Shown: positions 1 through 5,735 of the stretch, piece by piece
Layout of the letters: each line of letters starts with the position of its first letter
Position numbering within the stretch: the stretch's first letter is position 1
Assembly (NCBI GenBank): GCA_964389005.1
Contig: CAYMCV010000096.1
Span: 1 to 9,735, forward strand
DNA: 9,735 nt
DNA from: CAYMCV01 sp964389005
GTDB lineage: Bacteria > Bacillota > Clostridia > Lachnospirales > Lachnospiraceae
Direction of reading: 5' to 3'
The notes under the pieces: model-generated
Databases searched by the model: none
Told to the model about the DNA's origin: nothing
The model's input: only the letters and a program-made list of their open reading frames with translations
Translations under genes and position numbers: made by a program

Positions 1-59
1 CATTGCTTTCTTGAATTTTCAGGGTTGCATTGCTGTTTATTTGTCAAGGTTCTGTATCG

Positions 60-75
60 CTTTTCAAGTGAAAAG
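60..75. repeat. Perfect 16-bp inverted repeat
   Basis: The sequence CTTTTCAAGTGAAAAG is a perfect inverted repeat with 7-bp arms and a 2-bp centre. It lies about 23-38 bases downstream of the start expected for the leftward promoter at 105-133, so it would fall in that transcript's leader. It could be a protein-binding operator. As RNA the hairpin would be weak because the loop is only 2 nt. No function is established. Confidence 0.4.
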
Positions 76-77
76 AA

Positions 78-128
78 AAGCACCGCTCGTTCAGCGGCTT
101 TCATATAATAGCAAACGAAGCGGTGCTT
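78..128. repeat. Imperfect dyad around the leftward promoter
   Basis: The left arm at 78-91 (AAGCACCGCTCGTT) pairs with the right arm at 114-128 (AACGAAGCGGTGCTT), with a single bulged A. The pairs run for 14 bp around a 22-base centre. On the minus strand one arm is the spacer between the -35 and -10 boxes and the other lies in the first transcribed bases, so only one arm should be in the RNA. This favours a DNA-level element over a simple terminator. An alternative short hairpin (CCGCT/AGCGG, 83-97) followed by a T-rich minus-strand run at 71-80 also exists. Confidence 0.5.
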
Positions 129-133
129 GTCAA
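105..133 (-). promoter_or_regulatory. Strong sigma-A promoter reading leftward out of the window
   Basis: On the minus strand, a perfect -35 box TTGACA (133-128) is followed after 17 bp by TATTAT (110-105). An A-rich tract lies upstream of the -35 box (about 140-155). Transcription should begin near 98 and leave the window at position 1. Near-consensus promoters of this form are typical of rRNA, tRNA and other highly expressed operons in clostridia. The transcribed gene lies outside the window, so its identity is unknown. Confidence 0.7.
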
Positions 134-206
134 CACTTTTCTTCATTTTTTCAAAAGAATCTTTTATCAAAAATTCTTAATGCTTTAATAAAAATGAAAA
201 AACCGC

Positions 207-234
207 TTGAAGTATAAATAATACTTGCTATGAT
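207..234 (+). promoter_or_regulatory. Likely promoter of the trmO operon
   Basis: A -35-like TTGAAG (207-212) is separated by 16 bp from TATGAT (229-234). The latter carries an upstream TG dinucleotide at 226-227 (TGCTATGAT), the extended -10 signature. The expected start is near 241, next to the 10-bp palindrome TAGGCGCCTA at 242-251. The leader to the trmO start would be about 35 bases, ending in a GAGG ribosome-binding site. The promoter is divergent from the strong leftward one at 105-133. Confidence 0.5.
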
Positions 235-241
235 GTACTTA

Positions 242-251
242 TAGGCGCCTA
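242..251. repeat. 10-bp palindrome at the predicted transcription start
   Basis: TAGGCGCCTA is a perfect 10-bp palindrome located where transcription from the 207-234 promoter is expected to begin. Its position would suit an operator for a dimeric regulator. It is short, and chance occurrence cannot be excluded. Confidence 0.25.
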
Positions 252-275
252 AATAAATCAAAAGCGAGGCAAAAA

Positions 276-743
276 ATGAACCTAATTTCTATCGGAAGTA
301 TTATCAATCAAGAAGGTACCATGGCAATTCAAGTTTTACCCGAATATCGCGAAGCATTGACCGAAATCGACGGCTTTCGCCATTTACAGATTTTGTGGTG
401 GTTTGACGGATGTGACAATGCACAATCACGCAGCACGCTAATTGAAAACGAACCTTATAAAAAAGGGCCCATGCGCATCGGCATTTTTGCGACCAGAGCA
501 CCCGGCAGACCCAATCCAATCGCATTGACGACGGTTTATGTCACGCATGTGGATCATGAAAAGGGCATTATTTTCGTTGCATACCTTGATGCCTTTGACA
601 ACAGTCCGGTTCTCGACATTAAGCCTTACACGCCGAGTCTTGATCGCGTCGAAAACCCGTCCGTACCGGCATGGTGCTCCCACTGGCCTCATTGCTGTGA
701 AGATTCCGGCGATTTCGACTGGTCAGAAGAATTTAATTTTTAG
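276..743 (+). CDS. trmO: TrmO-family tRNA (t6A37-N6) methyltransferase
   Basis: This 155-residue protein belongs to the TrmO/YaeB family (formerly UPF0066). Family members use S-adenosylmethionine to methylate N6-threonylcarbamoyladenosine at position 37 of certain tRNAs, which tunes decoding in the cytoplasm. Visible signatures are FATRAPGRPNPIA at residues 71-83 and DNSPVLDIKPYTP at 108-120, both hallmarks of the family's single beta-barrel fold. The C-terminus ends in a WCSHWP...FDWSEEF segment of the kind found in many clostridial members. It is the short single-domain form and lacks the C-terminal extension of the E. coli protein. The ATG at 276 follows GAGG with 6 bases of spacing. It is the first gene of a three-gene operon. 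Substrate specificity in this organism is inferred from the family only. Confidence 0.87.
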   Translation: MNLISIGSIINQEGTMAIQVLPEYREALTEIDGFRHLQILWWFDGCDNAQSRSTLIENEPYKKGPMRIGIFATRAPGRPNPIALTTVYVTHVDHEKGIIFVAYLDAFDNSPVLDIKPYTPSLDRVENPSVPAWCSHWPHCCEDSGDFDWSEEFNF

Positions 744-747
744 GGGG
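742..747 (+). promoter_or_regulatory. Ribosome-binding site that sets the GNAT start
   Basis: AGGGGG overlaps the trmO stop codon (TAG, 741-743) and lies 8 bases before the GTG at 756. The in-frame GTG at 747 overlaps this site and has no good Shine-Dalgarno of its own. This is the reason for choosing 756. Confidence 0.55.
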
Positions 748-755
748 TGCATTTG

Positions 756-1301
756 GTGCTTGCAGACTATATAACTCAAAAACCGATATTGACCACCGAG
801 CGGCTTAGATTACGACAGATGACGCGTAATGATGTTCCCGACTTGTACTGGATGGCCGATACATCCATCTATACTTATTGGGGTAAAAAGCCCGGCAAAA
901 CCGACAAATGTCCCGAATTGCTTTTTACACATGAAGAGAAACCTACCAAAAGTTTTCATTGGGGCATTGCCCTAAAAAACACCGACCGTATCATCGGTGA
1001 GTCTTACATCTATCTTATCGAGAACGACCGCATGGCAAAAGTTGCATTTCGTATCGGGAAAGATTTTCAGCGAAACGGTTACGCAACGGAAGCACTGCAA
1101 GAGATGGTTCGCTTCGCATTTTGCGAAACAGAACTACAACGCTTGTGGAGTGATGTTGACATCCGCAATATCGGCTCATGCAAGGCCATGGAGAAGTGCG
1201 GTTTTCAAAGAGAAGGGCTGATTCGTCAAGGTAAAATGGTCTCAACCTGGTGCGATTACTACATCTACGGAATGATAAAGGAGGATTCAAATGGCATTTG
1301 A
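756..1301 (+). CDS. GNAT-family N-acetyltransferase, RimJ/RimL type
   Basis: This protein of about 181 residues matches GNAT acetyltransferases of the RimJ/RimL subgroup, which transfer the acetyl group of acetyl-CoA to an amine on a protein or small molecule. The N-terminus shows the usual strand TERLRLRQMTRNDV (residues 14-27). The acetyl-CoA-binding motif A is FRIGKDFQRNGYATEAL, with the pyrophosphate loop QRNGYA at 105-110. The NIGSCKAMEKCGF segment at 138-150 is the typical motif B helix. The start chosen is GTG 756, preceded by AGGGGG; GTG 747 would add three residues. It begins 12 bases after trmO and overlaps the next gene by 11 bases, so translation is probably coupled. The substrate cannot be told from sequence: ribosomal protein N-termini, an antibiotic or another amine are all possible. 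Confidence 0.85.
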   Translation: MLADYITQKPILTTERLRLRQMTRNDVPDLYWMADTSIYTYWGKKPGKTDKCPELLFTHEEKPTKSFHWGIALKNTDRIIGESYIYLIENDRMAKVAFRIGKDFQRNGYATEALQEMVRFAFCETELQRLWSDVDIRNIGSCKAMEKCGFQREGLIRQGKMVSTWCDYYIYGMIKEDSNGI

Positions 1302-1929
1302 TTTTAAGAAAGAGTACAAAGAATTTTATATGCCCACCGGCAAACCGCAAATCGTTACGGTTCCTGCCGCCAACTACATCGCAGTGCGCGGAACAGGTAA
1401 TCCCAACGACGAGGACGGCGCTTACAAACAGTCCATCGGCATTTTGTATGGGATTGCTTTTACCATAAAAATGAGCCCCAAGACAGACTACCGAATTCAG
1501 GGCTTTTACGAATATGTGGTTCCGCCTCTGGAAGGCTTTTGGTGGCAAGACGGCGTTGCCGGTGTAGACTATTCCAATAAGTCCGCATTCCATTGGATTT
1601 CGGTCATCAGACTGCCGGAGTTTGTGACGGCAAAAGATTTTCAGTGGGCTGTCGAAACAGTTACCGCCAAAAAACATCTTGACTGTTCAAAAGCGGAATT
1701 TCTTACCATAGATGAAGGTCTGTGTGTGCAGATTATGCATGTCGGCTCTTATGACGATGAACCCGCCTCCGTCTCCAAAATGCACACATTCCTTGAGGAG
1801 AATGGATACGAACTGGATTTTAATAACAATCGTCTCCATCACGAAATCTATCTCTCCGACGCGCGAAAAGTACCTGTGGAACGAAGAAAAACCGTCATTC
1901 GACATCCGATTAAGATAAAAACACTATAG
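1291..1929 (+). CDS. GyrI-like domain protein (small-molecule binding)
   Basis: This 212-residue protein resembles the stand-alone GyrI-like family (SOUL/GyrI fold, PF06445 type). The N-terminus MAFDFKKEYKEFYMP and the segments NYIAVRGTGNPNDEDGAYKQ (29-48) and EYVVPPLEGFWW (74-85) are the features I recognise. Family domains bind hydrophobic or cationic small molecules. In BmrR/Rob-like proteins they are effector-binding domains, and some stand-alone members have been reported to hydrolyse cyclopropane-bearing DNA-damaging compounds. There is no DNA-binding domain here, so it is not itself an obvious regulator. The ATG follows a very strong AAAGGAGG site (1278-1285) and overlaps the GNAT gene's end. 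Its place after an acetyltransferase suggests a detoxification or resistance role, but this is inference. Confidence 0.82.
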   Translation: MAFDFKKEYKEFYMPTGKPQIVTVPAANYIAVRGTGNPNDEDGAYKQSIGILYGIAFTIKMSPKTDYRIQGFYEYVVPPLEGFWWQDGVAGVDYSNKSAFHWISVIRLPEFVTAKDFQWAVETVTAKKHLDCSKAEFLTIDEGLCVQIMHVGSYDDEPASVSKMHTFLEENGYELDFNNNRLHHEIYLSDARKVPVERRKTVIRHPIKIKTL

Positions 1930-1942
1930 CATATCTTATCGG
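1906..1942. repeat. Inverted repeat spanning the end of the GyrI-like gene
   Basis: CCGATTAAGATA (1906-1917) pairs with TATCTTATCGG (1932-1942) with one bulged base, giving an 11-bp stem and a 14-base loop that contains the stop codon (1927-1929). No U-tract follows on the plus strand, so it is not a canonical intrinsic terminator. It could stabilise the 3' end of the mRNA or assist termination. Confidence 0.4.
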
Positions 1943-1972
1943 AAATAATGAACTTCTGTAATATGTAATATG

Positions 1973-2018
1973 AGTGGGATTGAAGTTATAGGCCACCGGG
2001 CTTTACTTCAATTCCACT
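1973..2018. repeat. 14-bp inverted repeat between convergent genes
   Basis: AGTGGGATTGAAGT (1973-1986) pairs with ACTTCAATTCCACT (2005-2018). This gives 14 contiguous pairs with one G-T wobble, and an 18-base loop that can fold further through GGCC/GGGC-like bases. The right arm includes the last codons and stop of the leftward DUF5711-like gene. It lies between convergent genes, where a bidirectional terminator is expected, but neither side has a clear T-run. The likely role is a 3' end hairpin for the leftward transcript. Confidence 0.5.
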
Positions 2019-3244
2019 GTCATCATTTCTTCATTGGTAATTAAAACATATCTTTGCGGTGATGAAGTCGGCATCATCGTCAAAACCGTGGCATCAAAAT
2101 TCCCGACAAACTTATTCTTACCCCCGATGTTATGAATCACGCAAGCCGTCTCGCTGTATACAACAATCTTATCACCGTTAAAGAAAATATCCCGATACTC
2201 TATGTCAGTCGTAATCGAATCCTTCTGTCTTCCCGACGCATCGTAAACATCGATACGATACCTTGCTTCTCCCGTCGCATCGTTAAATACCAATGCAACA
2301 TAGTCATCGCTGCTGTACACGGCAATAATCTTCTCCTGTAACATGACTTCTGTCGCGCTGACCGGTTTTTGACTGCCGCGATAAAACATACACCGATTGT
2401 CTGCAATCGCCACTGCCCCTTCATCACCCAAGAAACGAATCTCCGGTGCAATCGCATTCGCATATGTATAACCGCTGACCAGATTATCGGTTTCATTTTT
2501 ACCCACTTCACCAAAATTGTAAAAAGCAATATTGGTCTTAATTTCACCACTGTCAACATATAAATATGAAATACCGACGAGATAACCGGATTCGGAAATA
2601 CCGATTCCAAGCGGGTAGCCGCTGTTTTTCATGCTGGTACTAAAATATGCCTTCTTTTCACCGGAAGCGTCATAGACATAAATCGGCGTGGATTTCACAT
2701 CCTCCAAAACCGCGATAACAATGCCGTTCGCCGACACACGGAAGCTGCGAATCGGCATACCCGTATCAATCCGCCCCAGAATTCCTTCCGTATTCATGAC
2801 ATAAATCCTGCTGCCGTTGTAATCCGCAATTCCGACAACATCCTCACAGATATCAACCATCGGATTCTGCATTTCAAATGTCTCATTCCAAACGATATTT
2901 CCTTCGGCATCCATACACTTCGCGCCGTCGCTGCTATATGTAAACACATGACTTTGATATCTCAGATTCTTCACGCCCGACACTGTTTCCATCGTTACTC
3001 TATTTAGAACGTCATATGTGGTGTACTCTTTGTTTTTTAGATAAAAATAGAAAAACAATGTTGCCAACAACAATACAATCAACACCAGTACCACGCGTAC
3101 AATGATACTCATCCGATGCTTCATCAACCGCATCCAAAAATCGGAATCCTCTTCGCTTGGTTTTGCTTGAAACTCATCCAGCGCTTTTCCTTCTTTTGGA
3201 CTCCTGAATCTTGAAATTGTATTCTTCGTTGTTCTTTTCTTCAC
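2003..3244 (-). CDS. DUF5711-like single-pass membrane protein with beta-propeller
   Basis: This 413-residue protein has a basic/acidic cytoplasmic N-terminus (1-45), one strongly hydrophobic helix at about 46-68 and a long domain predicted outside the membrane. The outer domain contains repeated beta-propeller-like blades, for example IYVMNTEGILGRIDT, IYVYDASGEKKAYFST and RIDVYDASGRQKDSITT. I recognise it as similar to the DUF5711 family of clostridial WD40/PQQ-like membrane proteins, whose role is not known. There is no cleavable signal peptide, as the helix is too far from the start. The start is GTG 3244, supported by GGAAGG 8 bases upstream. It follows the LysM gene by only 33 bases, so the two are almost certainly co-transcribed and may interact at the envelope. 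No enzymatic motif is visible. Confidence 0.75.
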   Translation of the reverse strand: MKKRTTKNTISRFRSPKEGKALDEFQAKPSEEDSDFWMRLMKHRMSIIVRVVLVLIVLLLATLFFYFYLKNKEYTTYDVLNRVTMETVSGVKNLRYQSHVFTYSSDGAKCMDAEGNIVWNETFEMQNPMVDICEDVVGIADYNGSRIYVMNTEGILGRIDTGMPIRSFRVSANGIVIAVLEDVKSTPIYVYDASGEKKAYFSTSMKNSGYPLGIGISESGYLVGISYLYVDSGEIKTNIAFYNFGEVGKNETDNLVSGYTYANAIAPEIRFLGDEGAVAIADNRCMFYRGSQKPVSATEVMLQEKIIAVYSSDDYVALVFNDATGEARYRIDVYDASGRQKDSITTDIEYRDIFFNGDKIVVYSETACVIHNIGGKNKFVGNFDATVLTMMPTSSPQRYVLITNEEMMTVELK

Positions 3245-3277
3245 TCTTTTATCCTTCCGTCGTCTTGTATCAAGACG

Positions 3278-4507
3278 CTAATCGATTTGCGGCAGTCTGA
3301 TTTTCTGCCCATAGAAAATCGCATTTTTATCTTCAATGCCGTTCAACTCGCAGATTTCCTCAACATAAGTAACGCTCCCGTAAAACTGCTTTGAAATCCG
3401 ATTCAATGTATCGCCCTTGACGACGATGTACTCGTTCACGCCATCCGCATTGATATCATGAATAAGAACTTCTTCCTCTTCGGAATCGATAACGTCCGTA
3501 ACCTCCGCCATTGTATCAACCGGTTCCGGATGCGCCGTCATCTGTGGTTCGTTCGCGTCATGCGGCTCAATATCAGCGCCTTCTCCGAGCTTAGCTTCTT
3601 CATGCGTTGTTTCCGAATCCGCTCCCTCTCGTTTGCTGCTCTCCCCTGTTTCTTCCCTCGAAACGGTAATGCTTCGTTCCTCTGTCTGCATAACCGTCTG
3701 AACCTCGTCCTCCGCAGAATCCTCAATTGTTGATGCAATCTGAAGCAGCGTAAGTTCAACTTCTTTCATTTTGGAGTACTGGTTAATCATCGTTATTCCG
3801 ACGCATGTAACCACAATCATCAAAAAGAATGCCATCGCCAGCGTTGCGTTTGAAACAAAATTACGCATCCGATTCTGTTTTCTCTCCGCAAGCGACATTC
3901 TACAATTGTCTGTCGTGTCGTCTTCATACGACTCCGGTAACCCACGCGCAGTTTCACCGTGCCAATCAATTAAATACTTCTGCATGGCATCATTCCGCGT
4001 GTAAAAAATACTGTACCCGCTAACCTCCGTCGGTCGATCCGTTGTATAAACGTAAAATGCGCACTCCGTAGCGCCCGCCTCCATCAGCGATAGTATGCGC
4101 GGCCTGCCAAATGCCGACTCTAAATGACTTCGATAAAAACTATCCATATTCGGGCGTGCATTTTGATGCATCAGAAATGCCCATCCCAAAAAGAACATAT
4201 CACTGAAGTGTTCTCTTTTCTTCGCAATGATATCACTGACCGCCGATTCCGGAATTCTTCCCAAATCACCCCAATTCACATTAACGCCAATCGCTCCGTA
4301 AATTGTATAGGTTCGTTTTTGCTCTTCTTCATAATATACGCCGAACAGAGCCGCAAGACAATCCTCATCGGCCTGTCCCATCTGTGACAGATACGTTACC
4401 GTATAATCTTCTATGTATATTTTATCGTTCTCCGGCATGAGTCCGATCTGTTTCTTATTCTTCAGTGTCATCTGTCCGATCTCCGACTGCGTTCTGCTGC
4501 GTGCCAT
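3278..4507 (-). CDS. Membrane LysM protein with a JAMM/MPN-like N-terminal domain
   Basis: This 409-residue protein has four parts. Residues about 30-180 form a soluble domain whose pattern recalls the JAMM/MPN fold (TYLSQMG..., CLAALFGVYYEE, FFLGWAFLMHQN, then a D and S in MDSFYRSH). The HxH-P metal-binding residues expected after GW are replaced by AFLMH, so it is probably not a peptidase. A single membrane helix lies at about 219-241. An acidic, Glu/Thr/Ser-rich linker follows (about 245-358). A C-terminal LysM domain (359-409; EYIVVKGDTLNRISKQFYG..., IFYGQKIRLP) should bind peptidoglycan or another GlcNAc polymer outside the membrane. The start is ATG 4507, preceded by AAAGGAGAGG. An upstream in-frame ATG at 4576 would add 23 residues without support. 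The downstream partner is the DUF5711-like gene. The JAMM assignment is a pattern judgement; the LysM is firm. Confidence 0.8.
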   Translation of the reverse strand: MARSRTQSEIGQMTLKNKKQIGLMPENDKIYIEDYTVTYLSQMGQADEDCLAALFGVYYEEEQKRTYTIYGAIGVNVNWGDLGRIPESAVSDIIAKKREHFSDMFFLGWAFLMHQNARPNMDSFYRSHLESAFGRPRILSLMEAGATECAFYVYTTDRPTEVSGYSIFYTRNDAMQKYLIDWHGETARGLPESYEDDTTDNCRMSLAERKQNRMRNFVSNATLAMAFFLMIVVTCVGITMINQYSKMKEVELTLLQIASTIEDSAEDEVQTVMQTEERSITVSREETGESSKREGADSETTHEEAKLGEGADIEPHDANEPQMTAHPEPVDTMAEVTDVIDSEEEEVLIHDINADGVNEYIVVKGDTLNRISKQFYGSVTYVEEICELNGIEDKNAIFYGQKIRLPQID

Positions 4508-4536
4508 GGAATCCTCTCCTTTCCGTCTTCCATCAA

Positions 4537-4557
4537 AATATAGCATACAGCCGCTGT
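4537..4557 (-). promoter_or_regulatory. Possible extended -10 promoter with internal palindrome
   Basis: Upstream of the LysM gene the minus strand reads TGCTATATT (TG at 4545-4544, -10 box 4542-4537), an extended -10 element, but no good -35 box is present. The perfect 11-bp dyad ACAGCCGCTGT at 4547-4557 lies immediately upstream of the TGC, where a regulator would interfere with polymerase. A promoter here would let the LysM/DUF5711-like pair be expressed separately from the amylase operon. Confidence 0.3.
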
Positions 4558-4580
4558 CGGTTTTTGTCCTTTTCACACCT

Positions 4581-4610
4581 AAAAATTGAAAAAGCGCTCG
4601 ACATTTTTCA
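4581..4610 (-). terminator. Weak terminator-like hairpin after the PucR-type gene
   Basis: On the minus strand TGAAAAA (4610-4604) pairs with TTTTTCA (4593-4587) across a 10-base loop, followed by ATTTTT (4586-4581). The stem is AT-only in its inner part, so termination would be partial at best. It lies directly after the regulator's stop codon at 4613 and before the LysM gene. Confidence 0.3.
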
Positions 4611-4612
4611 CA

Positions 4613-5695
4613 TTATTCTCTATCCAGATAAGCCATATAATTTACAACCATTAACGCAATCTTGAGTGTCAGTGCATCATCAAAAACACGAATATCCAAC
4701 CCGGTTGCTTTGGCAAGTTTTTCGATTCGGTAAACCAGTGTGTTTCTATGCACATACAGCTGTCGTGATGTTTCCGATACATTCAGACTGTTTTCAAAAA
4801 ACTTATCTACCGTATTCAACGTCTCCTCATCCAATTCTTCCGGTATCTCCTGACCGAAAATCTCTCGAATGAACATCTGGCACAACTGTACCGGCAGTTG
4901 ATAAATCAATCTGCCGATTCCAAGATTGGCATATGCAACAACATTACGACCCGGATAAAAAATCTCTCCCACATCCAATGCCATCTTTGCCTCTTTGTAT
5001 GACTTTGAAACTTCCTTCAACTCCGAAATTACGGTACCGTAAGATACCCTCGTGTCAACCAATACCTCTGTATTCATTACGCTCAAAATCGTCTCGGCCA
5101 TGTCCTGAATTTCTTCCGGTCCTTCCTCTGCCTGTAACGAATGAATCAAAATCAATGTCTTTTCATCGACTGTCGTAACGCAATCCTGCATATGCTCCGC
5201 ATAGGCGGACCGCAACACTTCTGCCGCATCCCTCTGTCTGTCCGACGGGCACTCAAGTAAAAATACCACGCGTTGCTCCGATAAATTAAGCCCTAATTTC
5301 TTGGCACGATTATGAATATCGACCAACAACAAATTATCCAGAATCAAATTCTGAAAAAAGCTGTTGTGACTGTATTGTTCGCGGTATGCAATTAACAGAT
5401 GCTTCAACTCATTGACGGCAACGCGTCCGAACGTATAAGCATCAGCCTGATTCCCTTTTGCAAGCAATACATAAAAGAGTTCATCGCCGTCTTTTACCTT
5501 AAAATAATAATTTCCGTCCACAATCTGACTGTCCGCAGGTGACACGAAAAAAGTGTTCATTACTTCCGGATTGATTTCTCCTTTGGGCAATGTATTTGCC
5601 AAAACCAATCCCTGCTCGTCCGCAACGCAAAAATCCACTTTACTGATTGCGCAAAGTTCATCGATACAGGTTTGAATGATTTGTTTTGTAAGCAT
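4613..5695 (-). CDS. PucR/CdaR-family transcriptional regulator
   Basis: This 360-residue protein has the architecture of PucR/CdaR regulators. The N-terminal sensing region (about 1-100) resembles the sugar-diacid-recognition type, the central GGDEF-like domain lies at about 137-255, and a C-terminal PucR-type helix-turn-helix occupies about 288-346. The core of the last is NVSETSRQLYVHRNTLVYRIEKL, a very typical recognition segment. Relatives activate genes for uptake or breakdown of sugar diacids, purines or amino acids; the effector here is unknown. The ATG at 5695 follows AAAGGCGG with 6 bases of spacing. An upstream TTG at 5725 would add 10 residues and destroy that spacing logic. It lies 40 bases after the GH13 gene with no intervening promoter seen, so it is probably in the same operon and may regulate it. 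That would be an unusual target for this family. Confidence 0.85.
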   Translation of the reverse strand: MLTKQIIQTCIDELCAISKVDFCVADEQGLVLANTLPKGEINPEVMNTFFVSPADSQIVDGNYYFKVKDGDELFYVLLAKGNQADAYTFGRVAVNELKHLLIAYREQYSHNSFFQNLILDNLLLVDIHNRAKKLGLNLSEQRVVFLLECPSDRQRDAAEVLRSAYAEHMQDCVTTVDEKTLILIHSLQAEEGPEEIQDMAETILSVMNTEVLVDTRVSYGTVISELKEVSKSYKEAKMALDVGEIFYPGRNVVAYANLGIGRLIYQLPVQLCQMFIREIFGQEIPEELDEETLNTVDKFFENSLNVSETSRQLYVHRNTLVYRIEKLAKATGLDIRVFDDALTLKIALMVVNYMAYLDRE

Positions 5696-5735
5696 TGTTT
5701 TCCGCCTTTCCCGTTGGTTTGCCAAATAATCTTCT

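Noticed and set aside
78..160. Rightward intrinsic terminator for a gene left of the window
   Set aside because: The stem is imperfect with a 22-base loop, and the T-rich run begins several bases after the stem. The same bases form an almost perfect leftward promoter, the better explanation, though both could be true.
11..217. 68-codon open frame on the plus strand at the left edge
   Set aside because: It covers the leftward promoter, the dyad and the trmO promoter, has no ribosome-binding site, and its product looks like no known protein.
1015..1677. 220-codon open frame on the minus strand
   Set aside because: It lies antisense to two well-supported genes (GNAT and GyrI-like), crosses their junction, and its product is Cys/Arg/His-rich with no recognisable domain.
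1957..1972. Short tandem repeat TGTAATA TGTAATA
   Set aside because: It is two 7-bp copies in AT-rich spacer, easily expected by chance.
4508..4576. 23-residue N-terminal extension of the LysM protein
   Set aside because: The internal ATG at 4507 has an excellent AAAGGAGAGG site, whereas the extension has none and would run through the putative -10 element.
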